Source: Zygnema cylindricum (lineage: Eukaryota; Streptophyta; Zygnematophyceae; Zygnematales; Zygnemataceae). Taken from it: a stretch of DNA of 64,000 nt. The DNA lies in NCBI GenBank assembly GCA_037447655.1, contig JBBHKE010001628.1:174272-238271 (forward strand). Direction: 5' to 3'. Below, one piece after another: positions 51,700-63,100 of the stretch (positions are counted from its first letter, which is position 1; every line of letters begins with the position of its first letter). The notes below the pieces were generated by a model. The model made no database searches and was not told the origin of the DNA. It saw nothing but the letters and a program-made list of their open reading frames with translations. Both the position numbers and the translations under genes were made by a program.

Positions 51700-53886
51700 G
51701 AAGCCGACAACTCATCTAGCCTAGTAACCGTCGGTAAGCTTCCAGCTGTCTCATTGTTGGCGATCGACGGTACGTATTCCATCGTAAATATTCAATTCGT
51801 ACGGTTTTTCACTTTTTTACTATTTTTACGTAGTATTCGTTACTTTCATACTTTTCTTAAATTTAGTCAAAAGTACGGACATATACGGACACTGTACGAA
51901 AACGTACGAAAAATAGAAGGCACAGTACTGAAATATACGGACACAGTACATAAAAGTACGGTAACGTACGGATACATAGTCGGGTACGCATTCTATCGAT
52001 TTTTTGAAACCAATAAATGCGAATCGTACTTAATGTTCGTGCGTTGGTTTCGTGTGTAATATGCGATTTGAACAACTATTCATTCCATACAATAACTCGT
52101 ATCCATCGGACCAGTTACTTGTGCACAAAAAACCACATGGTTACGAATGTCCATCCGTACGAGTTTCGGCTCTTGAGTCGGGTAGGGAGCCACACGCCTC
52201 AACTCTATGTCAAGTACTCCGCTATAGTTATATGTTACCCATGTTCAATCATCGAATTATTTTGCTTCGCATACTTCTTTTGGTAATGCATATTAATACG
52301 CTAAATACACATGTGAGCTTAGAAATGTAAACTTTGTTGGAAGAGTTATAGATTAAATTTAAATTCTTGTGAAAGATAGTTATACATTCTAGACTCGAGG
52401 AAAAAGTATACATAAACAAATAGCAGGAAAGGGAAAGTGTTTACCCATAAGTGTCAATTTGTGTATCATGAGAACCAAAAATGGTAAAGAAAAATAAAGG
52501 GATATAATCAAACTTAACCGTGAAGAATTAAAAACGAAAAAGGAAAATTAGCAATGTGTATTTAGCCGTTAAATGGAGTACCCGTTGTTGTATGAGATAG
52601 TTATATACATGTACACACATACATACATGTATATATTACACACAGCAAAAAGAATAAGCACTGATGTTTTCGGTATTTCTTCGTACAAGAACAAACTAAG
52701 ACTTCGACAAATTTATATATTATTCGTGTGGTATAGATTTAAGCATGGATTCACAGAAACAAAGGTGCGCAAGGTGCACAACCTTCCAAATTGAAACCAA
52801 TTGAGATTCAATTTTTTTTTTTTTGAACGAAGACACGTCAAATATTATCGACTGAATTCAAAAAATTCAAGCAATTTTAAAAATACTTCATTTAGTGGGG
52901 TGTTTTGGGGATGCAATAACTAAATTGAAATGTCATATGTACTGAATGGTTTAAAAAAGACATTTGGAAAATTGATTTTCCATTCACACTAGGATTTTAT
53001 AATACCAACACATAAACGTTAAACTTTGTCTTTTTATACAATATTATTGGTCTCTCCTGTCAGGAAACTGTGGTAAATTAAAGTTCATGTTGTATCATTT
53101 CAGATTGACGAATGTCACCACTGACAAATTTTCAGAAGGAACTAAACGTTTCAAAACAGGTAAACATGAGAAAATTATTCAATATGTTTTTGAATAATAA
53201 AAAATGAATTTGCGATAAAAGTTTTAAATTTTTCCACTTCATGACGGAAAGATTATGTAATTAATTGCAAACCTATTTGACACAAGAATCATTTAGCATA
53301 CTTGAAGCTGTTTAAACTTGCAGCAATTCTGCAGTTTTTTTTAAATAATTCTTAGAAGATGTTCATCAATTCACTAAAAATGTGCAAAGAAAAAACCATA
53401 CCACAAAAATGATCGGCTTTTCCTTTCAAATACACTATCGATGGGGAAAGAGATATCATAAAAACCAAAATAGCATGACAACATATATTTTCCAAGAAAG
53501 AAAAACGAGAAGGATGCCATAAAATTGGTTTTCGAGAGTGTTTGCAATCCATCATTAAATTTTGTTTTCCCAAATCAAGTTCCAGATTTTCCAAACCTTT
53601 CCCTCATGCCATTTGTAGAATTCAAAAAGTGTGTAGTGCAATTTTTTCTTGTATCTTTGGTATGATTATGTTTTCCTTTACTTGTGGCATTCCCAATAAT
53701 TCCATTTTTTTTGGTGTCGTTAACCTTGATATGAACGATTCCATATCATAAGACGTGAACAGTGACTCATAGTTGTACTTGTACTCTTTTTTAATTTGAA
53801 CTCGAATCTGGTACAAGCCTCCCGTTAAGCTTAACTACATTTATGAGTCATTTACATTCACTCCACTCCCAAATTTCCAGAGGTTT
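51700..53886. other. AT-rich sequence, no gene seen
   Basis: Positions 51790-51990 hold many gtacgg and tacggaca motifs. The rest is AT-rich without supported coding sequence. The part next to 53887 should include the 3' UTR of the minus-strand gene; no clear polyadenylation signal was identified. Confidence 0.4.
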
Positions 53887-54111
53887 TCATTTGCACTTGC
53901 TCGAATGTGGAACACAAATTCTTTTTCCAGTCGCCCACACTTTTCGAAGTGCAGCTCGTGTGCACGCAAACTTGTTCAATTTTTTAAACTTTTCCTTTTT
54001 TGTAAAACATTTCGACAGGCTGACGCAAGAGTCAGTAGCCTTCAAAGTGTACATGTTTCCTTTTAGACATGCTTTCGAATTGGCTCCCATATCATCCGCA
54101 CCGAGACAAAC
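53887..54111 (-). CDS. Final exon, LysM-like module 4 and stop
   Basis: Starts VCLGADDMGANSKACLKGNM, then YTLKATDSCVSLSKCF, a Lys-rich stretch (TKKEKFKKLNKFAC), and ends GKRICVPHSSKCK with TGA. The module is more diverged and very basic compared with the others. Acceptor TCGCAG. The basic tail could bind anionic cell-wall polymers; that is inference. Confidence 0.8.
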   Translation of the reverse strand, partial: VCLGADDMGANSKACLKGNMYTLKATDSCVSLSKCFTKKEKFKKLNKFACTRAALRKVWATGKRICVPHSSKCK

Positions 54112-57100
54112 CTGCGATTGCAGTGTTGTTGTTAAGCATATGGTTAGCAAAAACATTAGTGATAAAAAAAAGGCAATTGAATATAAGATCAGGTCTTCAT
54201 GAGTTGGACTTTTGATGGTTAGACAGTAAGAAGATATGAGATTTTCCCTTGTATTGGAGTGGTACATTTAACCTGAATTAATATTCTTTTCCATAACAGA
54301 GACAAGTTGCATAAGAGGTGAATATTGGAACAATACTTGGAACATTATCCTTCTCAATGACAAAATCGGATTTACATCAATATTGTTGGTTTATATAACA
54401 TAGAATTGGTTGTGACATATAGAGTCAGGTATTCAACAGTAAGAAGTAAATTACATGAATCATAATTTTAGGAATTATAATAAAAATGGATTAGTTTATA
54501 TGGTGTATAACACAAACTACATGTTTTAATGTAATGCCGACGATCAGGTAAACAGTGCTTGATTTAACATTTTGACCTCTTGGCTAAAAGATAAAATATT
54601 AATTCTAATTTAGTTACTTAAATCAATAAATTGACACTATTTTTTGTTAAAAAACTATTTAAAAATTGAAAACCTAATTTATAAGTGCTTGGTTTATGGA
54701 AACATTGACACAATTTTTTTTACCTGAAGCAAATGAAATTTCATGGCAAAGATGCGTAAATGAAGTTGTACAAAAAAAGTATTGTAAACATAAATATACG
54801 AGGAATAAAGACCTCACTAAACACCTCACTTATCTTTGTGCGTGATTTCCTCTAAATTCAAAAACCGCAAAATTCCTTTGCTGGTTAAGTAATTTTCACA
54901 ATAGTTCGACCGGGTGTCAAAAAAACACACCTGCTGTCCAATGTTCCCTGTTCCGCTAGAAATAAAGAGCAGTCGGCCGCAGTAAACTCCAGGATTGAGG
55001 GCATAGAAGAGACGAATATCGCCATCCAATTGGCTGCTGATAATGGAGAGACACGATTCGTCCTCTTTCACTTCGTATGGCCACGTGCAAGGTCCTAAGG
55101 AGGGGAGTGCCCCCCTTTCTATGCACACCTGATAATTGTTACACCGTCAACCATATATAGTGTGATTGGGCAGAGACACCTTAAAAATGTAAACTTTGGG
55201 CCATATCATGTCCGCGTAAAATGTGTAAACAAACCTTTGTGGACCATTGCAAATTTAATGCGCGTACTCATATAGGTCATTTCTAATACGTAGAAGTCAA
55301 CAAACTAGTTGATATGGCCTTTGTTAATAATGGTGCTCATTGTGAGACCTCTTATATTTGAAAAGAAATTTGAAAATATTCACTGAATTGGATTAGTTCA
55401 CTGGAGCGGAACAAAATTAAATGGGTAGCTGCAACGAATGTCTACAAATTAGGCAGAGGACTTCACCTCTGATTTTCATGGCAAAAGTTAATTGAAGAGA
55501 CAAATCACAGACATATAAACATATAGAATTCTGTTGCAACAAACGAATTCGAAAGAATCCCGTGTAAGAAGAGTAGACAAAAGTCCTGATTACCGGTTCG
55601 TAAATTTTTGGTATGACATTTTTCGTAATGGAAAGACGCACCTGCTGAAACGGGCGAAGTTGAAAGCAGTCCAAGTCAACATTCGGAGAATTTGGTCCCG
55701 AAAGCGAATCGATCTCAAACATACTGGTGATTGTGGCACAAGTGTCACCCTGCAGCAAACCAAAAAAACACGCTGTACAGACCATCATACGATTCAATTC
55801 ATGCAATAGAAAGCTTAGCCAAAGGCAACTATCATTAAAATGGAAAAACTGAAAAAATTACATCACTTAATGACCTCCAAGTTGTAGTCAACAGCACAGT
55901 ATACTGAAAAAGCAGAAAAAAATATTTTCATTTTTTTTCCATTAATGAACTTTTAATAGGGAAGGGAAAGTGTATCAAAACCTCATTGACGGCATAGAGG
56001 AGAGAACAGTTGTTGGAGGTTGTCACATTGACTCTCGTGTTAGGAAATAGTGGAACAGAGCAGTCAATACCCTGTCACAGAATTGAGTAAACTGGCATTA
56101 CATTAGGAAGTAATCTGACAGTGATAATAACTGAAGAAAAGAAAACAACGTATTTCTTTTATCCAATAAAAAAATAACGTGATTAGCACCAAATAAAACT
56201 CGGTATAGTTATTAAGCAGAAAATTCAATCAAAAAGTGAATGTACGGTGGTAAAGATGTCAATCATGACGCAGTACAGTGTGCATTGGCTGACCATCACC
56301 TTATTCTGTGTCAAAAACACATCCTTGTTGATGCCGTAAATGAGATAAATGTCATAACAGGTTACGTTCACTCCACTTGGCACCACGAAGTACTTCAGGG
56401 CACTCCCAATGGTACCATCTGGCCATTGTGAAAACCATTCATTATTATTTTTAGCAGTCATGTTCGCAAATGTATCATGAAATTAAACAAAATAGTTAAG
56501 CAACTTTATGGATCTTAGCAAAGGTAGTTTTATGTCCACAGCCATTTTGTACATCTTCTAAATTTTTACCTGCTACGCAAGTGAGCGTGCCACTTGGAGA
56601 GTCCAACACATAGCCGGGCGGGCAAATGCACACATAAGTTCCGGGTGGAAAAGAAGAGTCCAAGCAGGTGCCCACTCCACATGGATTTTGCGGACTGAAG
56701 GTACATGGGGAAGCTGCGACGCGTTCAAGGCCATAAAGAGTATCAAACTTAGGACAAAGTTAGCTTAAACTCAATACAACATATACCAACATTATGCAGT
56801 CCATTACCACTAACAATGCCACTAACAAGAATATAGTTGCTCGATTTTGCACCTGGAGCGCAGGTCTGCGAGCCGTCTGTATTATTGACAGCCACAAATG
56901 TATCCGTACATTGGCAAAGATTGGTGCTTCCCATTGGAACGCATACACCGTTGCCGCATGGGTTGGAGCGTCCTGGGCCGTATTCTGTTTTTAAAACTTT
57001 TTTTGCAAAGTTGACGGTGTTGCAAGGATCATTGGCTGGAAAGGTACATCATTTCCCAACATTCCCCACCATTTTCTAGCATGACATAAGTCCCATGTAG

Positions 57101-60100
57101 TTGATTTACGGTTATTATATTTGCTAAGGACAAGAGAATTGTACCGGTATGCATTTAATCTAAGAGAAAAATCAAAACCTAGTTTGGAACAGGATGGGTA
57201 ATACAAATATAACTTTTACAACTCAGGGTGGATTAGTGATCGCAAACTCTGTGGTTTTGGTCCATCCACTTGGTTTTCAAAAAACACTCTAGAAATAGTC
57301 TTATATCTAAAATACTCGCTCTCTCTTGTACATGTTAAGGAGAAACGTCTTGACAAAAATAGTGTTTGAAAAACTAAGTAGATCACGGTTACTTTTTTCA
57401 AGAGTAAATCGTTTTTTTCTTCAACGCATATGATTCAACACATAATATGCAAAAATACTTTTAAACTGCGTGATTGTAGGGTGTTAGTTGAGTTGCTACC
57501 AAGGCTAAAACAAAAGCCATAAAGGACAATTCTGTGGTGTTCAATGACGTGTAAGAACAGAGTTCAATGACGAGCGCTTACAAGGGGATTGTATTATCGG
57601 CACAAGTGCCGGAAGGCTGTTTATTCCACAGATTCCAAGTCCTCCAGTAATCTTGATTCGCATGTAGCCATTTTCTCCCCAATTGGTCCCCCACGAGTTA
57701 CGAAGGACCCAGCAAGGCGGTGACGATGTCAGGTCATAACCGACAACGACCACACTATGGTCCACGCCGCTTGAGAAGCACTCATTATCGTCAAATATCC
57801 CCTTCACAACATCAGGCACATCAATATTTTCCCATTCATTTCTTTGCCTAGTGTCAAGGCACATTTATAAAAATAGTACTAAATTGTTTTTGAGAAATAT
57901 TTTGATTTTAACAATCACACAGAGAAAAGAAGCAATCAAATAAAAATCCTGGGGAAAATTTAGAAGACCTCGTCCCCTTGAACACTATGCTTGGGTCCAA
58001 GCATTGGACCTAGAAAACCACGCATGCCTCCAAAATACGCAAAAGTTTTGCTCTTAAATGAAACCTGTCAATTCAATGAAACATCTTCACCTGTTATCAA
58101 CAATATGCTTCCCATGCTGCAAATGGATGCTTATAAATTCAAACACATTTTTTTAAGGTTTTTTATATCATATCAATAGCATTAGCGACTACTTCACAAA
58201 CTCACATCTTTGTAATTTTTGAAATTGTAACTGCTTCCTTCGATGTTGACAATGGCGGGTTGCTGTTGGAGTGCTAGGAGGAGACCAATCCAACCGTGAG
58301 ACTGAACTTCCTCAAAAGAGATGACACGTGTGCTGCTGGTGGGCTGCAACAAATCAACATGGAACAATATATTTTAAGAACGAGATGTTAAATTTTGTTG
58401 AAAAAGTCTGGATGTCCTTATAAGCTTATTGCATGTAATTCAACTGGACACTACTCTATAAGAGTCGAGTTAAATCTACGACATTTTTGGCCCAAAAGTA
58501 GCAAAGATTTTTTATTTTGCGTTTTTTATCAGCCTGTTTTAAACCAAACATTAATTTGCCCATGTTTTCGATTGTTGTCATCCATTATGTTTACTACTGT
58601 GAATGTGTTGGAAAAAAGGAAAGGTAATTTTTGAACCTAGATATGGCAAAAAACTATTTTAAAAATAAAGTAACTCAAACATAAAGCAACCTTTTTTAAT
58701 GATGCAACGTCAATTCGGACAGGGCCAACTTTCAATATTTTGGCTGAAATTAATGGACCTTTTTGGGGCTAGGCATTCAAAGAAGATTATTGCATATATT
58801 TCTCTTCACTAAATACAGAAGTATAATTTCTCAACATTCTCTTTTATTTTCAAGTAAAGACGCAATAGGAACTTGCGGAACTTGTTCCAAGATAATTATA
58901 TCACCTGGCAATATGAGAGAGATCATTTTTTCCTTTTGAAAGTTGACATACAACTAAGGTATATGAAGCTCACGTTTGTGCTTCTACAAAAAGATTATGA
59001 TTTGTGTTTTATTTCTTCATAATTTAGAAGTTTTCTGGGAACAACTTGAAGAATATGGTACTGTTTTATGGTTTTCTTTGACCTTTTTGGAATTTTCTAT
59101 TCCACTAATTTTTCAATTTTGTAGCCATCATTTTTTTCCGAAAATCAGGGAATAGAATTGTCGTTTGTGCCTAGTGTAAGTTTATTCTAATGTTCGTTGA
59201 ATGAGGTACATCACTCTATAGAAATAGTATTCCTAAATTTCCAAAACTAGCTGGAGAACAAAAAGTATCCATAAAATTTATTTCTCAAACCGTATCACAC
59301 CTTGAAGTTAAGACAGTTATTTGAGGAGTCCAATAGTACCTCACCAATCATATTGTGATTCTAATTTTTTCGACCTTTAGTGCCTTTGTTAATCAGTAAA
59401 TAAACAGATATATATTCAGGAAAAGGCATCAACATACTTTTACCCTCAAAACTTGTCACTGTAAAGACATCATACCTTGGGACCAACGCAACTGTTCGGA
59501 CCAAAATAAGCTTCCTTGAAAATGAGGTTGTTGGCCGTCGCATAATCAAGGGCGTCTGCTGGTGAACCCCCATCGCCACAAGTTTTATTTTTTCCGGAAC
59601 AAACAAGAAACTGTTCTTCCGGGATACTCGGAACTGGTACTTGGCCAGCATTGGCAATGAAGAAAGCGCTTTCAATGGCGGAAGTTGTAGAAAACACCCA
59701 GCAAGTATCTGTATGGAAACAAAAGTAGAGATAAAGGGACGATGGTTAAATACCCAGGTCGTTTACGCAATCAGTTTATCTATTCTACGCTGCATATCAA
59801 CGGTGGTGTTTTCAACCGTATGGTTAGTCACCTAGACTAGTATGTATGTATATTATATATCATTTTATAATCGCAGAGTTTGGGGTTATAGGTTCAGGAA
59901 TCTTTTTCTTGTTGAATAAACTGAGGTTTCCATATTTTATCTCCAGCCGATGTTCAGGAACCAACTATAAGTCTTGAGCTAGCAGCAAAGAAACAGTGAA
60001 TTACACATGGGGAATATATGTGCCAAATCAAGTCTTACTTACATACTCAGTCAGTAACTTAGGGTCAATTAGATATACCAAAAATCAGAACAATCCACAT

Positions 60101-63100
60101 TTCTCTTAAAGTCTACACTATGATGTAGCCGTATATACATAAGGCATACAGATTCTTAAGGTTTAATTTCTTTAAGAAAGCATTTTTATCTAGAATGGAT
60201 CTAGACTGTACAATGGTTAACATCCGTGATAAGAAAATTGGAATTTTTAACATGTCACTTGCAAAAGTAAATATGTGAATTCTCAGCAGATAATTAGTTA
60301 AGAAGCATCCAAATGATATTGTTGTTACAACCTATAATCTATAACTTATTAGCTGTTTTTACTGACAATTGTATAAGGTTTTAACAAAACACCACAACAT
60401 CTGAGATAAACTAAACATATTTGACGACTGCATATTGGTGTGTATACACTCTGTGTATGTAATTTACAAATTTATTTAGTTTTGAGTTTGCAAACCCCTG
60501 AACAAAATACAGGCTAACTCAAATGCGGAAAAGATTAGCATTCCCAATCCGTATTGACATACTGCACGTTTCCTGATCTCTTATTTGTTGCAACGCCTTT
60601 GCATTGGCCCATTTCCAGCTGGTCGCAACCATCCAAGAAGGAGTTGTCTCTTCGTTCAAATACAAATATCCTGCACTCAAGTAGCGGAAGTACTTATTTT
60701 TCTTTGATTGCACAGATGATTGAGCGTCAATATATCCAAGGCCTCGGTTTCCTACATCCAAAACACACAGATCATGCAGGTTAACAATTAGAAAGTTTGC
60801 AAAAAGAAACTTGGTTACGAGTATAGTTTATTTTTATATTATTTTTTGGAGGGATGGACAACAAAATGAAATTGTTGAATATTTTACAATAAAATTGGAT
60901 GCATAGATACATAGCTAGCGATTTATAGAGAAATTTTATTTTAGGAAACATCAATTTATACAGAAAATAGAATGATCGCAAACTCAACAGCAAAGTCCAT
61001 GTTTTATTTGGGCCAAAGGCTTCATTATTGTGCCTCATGTGCATGTATTCAAATGATAAGAGCACGGGGCACCTGCACAGTAATTTGTCAAAATTCCTCA
61101 ATTTCATAATCATCAATACAAAAGATATTTGATATTGGCCGGAAGATGAAAAGAGTTTAGAATATACAGATGTATTAAAGAGAAAAGGAAGGTAGATGAC
61201 AGGAATATTCACTGCGGAGATGGTAAGGGGACAGAATGTGATGTATAATATACATAAATCTCCAATGCTAAAAAAAAATATGGAAAGACTAAAGTAGAGA
61301 AATGAAGAACCGTTTCACAAAAAAAAAAAAAAAAAAAAAAAGGGAAGGTAAAGGAAAGTTGTGAAGACACATCTCACCAAAGCTACAGGTGCTTGAATCC
61401 TCATTGTTATTGTATCCTAGATCGCATACGCAAGTTAAGTTACTGTCGCAAACTCCATGGCCTCCACACGCTCCCATTGGTTGTTTAGCATTGCAAAAGC
61501 CAAGGCATTCCATGGGGTCCTTTTGGTCTTCCTTCTGGCAACCAAACTGGGAGTTTTCCAAATCGAAGCAATTTGACCCTAAAGAGATTTCATTACATGC
61601 TTTCATTCCATTGATGGTGATTGATGGCGTTCCGGACAAAAAATTGTAAGAGAGGTCCACTCCGGGTTTTAAAAGCGTGGTAAAGTGGAGATTTACTACG
61701 CCTGTGAAAAAGTTGTCATTTAATTTCCTGAAAAATGAAAAAGATTTTATTTTTTGGAAAAGAGATATAGAAATCAATGTTATGTGTAAAAAATGATATG
61801 ATGAATCGTCGACAAACAAGTGATTAGTAACTACTTGAACACTTCATATCATGATTTTATGTTGACATGTTGGGTAGGCTATGGCAATTATTGCCGTATT
61901 GCGTAACAAAGTAACAGCTTTGGTGCAATACCTTGAGATCGTAAATGCTTTTCAAAGAAGGAGAAAATTTGTTGTCCAAGAGATGCACATTGGATATGAG
62001 TGGAATGAGATTTCATTCTTAGAGTGTTTGAAAGTGGTTAAGAAACGAACAAATTGGAGAGAGTGCGTATATCTGCCAGCGACGCAGGAATATTTCCTCT
62101 GAATTGATTCTTGTAGAGGTACCTGTCACGCCCAAGTGATATTCCAAAAGTGAAAAAAAAATACATTCAAGGACATTTGTGCCATCGTCAAGCGTAGGAG
62201 GGTGTGCTTTTTGGACGAAGGCCAACGAGGCCTCCATCACCATGACTAATAACTTTTAAACTCTAAATTCGTTATCCAGAACCAAAGAGCAAACCGTTGT
62301 GCTTTCTTGTCATGATTGCGGGAAAGGAGAAAAGGTACTAGTTCAAAACGATGGGGGGTTCAAGTCCCCACAGGAAAGAAACCTTTTTCTAGTGAATCAT
62401 AGAAGCTAAGAAACTTAAAGAGCTATTGTGGAATCGATGTTCATCTCGGTATTTTGGGTTCAAACGTGTTTCCTCTGAATGAATCATGATCGCACAGCTC
62501 TTTTAAATTATGTAATTTTTGTGCTCACTTACGCTATGTGATGCGTGAATGGATGTGCACAAATTTTACTTATCATGGTCCTAATGCGTAAGCATATTAA
62601 AAATAACGTTCACTTGGACCTTATATGACTCGAAACTTGATCGGTGTTAAAGAGAGAACATACAATTGTCGAAGGCTTCGCAAATTCGCAATATTTCCGG
62701 GGATGCTTACAAGTCCATTCCTATCCAGGAACCTGCAACATTTACAGATCCAAAAAGAAGAATTTGAAAGTTTATAACACAGCAATTGGATTTTTATGAC
62801 TCATTTGTTGATTAAACTCAACACTTGATAGCCTATAGCATCGTAGGGGAGTTATCATCCTTAAGGGACAAGAATCAAACACGTTTATCTGCCTTGCCTG
62901 AAGACATCGCTTGTGCATTACGCATCTAGTTGAAATAATATAATGTCTGGTTGAAAAATGAACGCGGAAAAGTTCACCAACATATCAAAACTTCGGATAA
63001 TAAAAGACACAAAACTAAAAATCCCAGAAGATTAGTCCTCAAATTTCGTAAATGGTACTTAGAGACTTGCAAAATGATTGAAAATTTAAAAAGGGAAAAA

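Noticed and set aside
56853-56998. Using the AAACAG acceptor for the EGF 2 exon
   Set aside because: Joining there to the strong GTAAGC donor creates a TAA at the junction; the TTCCAG acceptor at 57036 keeps the frame.
57802-57864. Extension of the His/Asn protease exon upstream to an ATG
   Set aside because: It would need a phase that does not match the preceding exon, and splicing at the TAG upstream gives an in-frame stop; the GAAG acceptor restores the family motif.
60781-61212. 143-residue minus-strand ORF between the EGF and protease exons
   Set aside because: AT-rich intron sequence with no domain; acceptor and donor sites place it in an intron.
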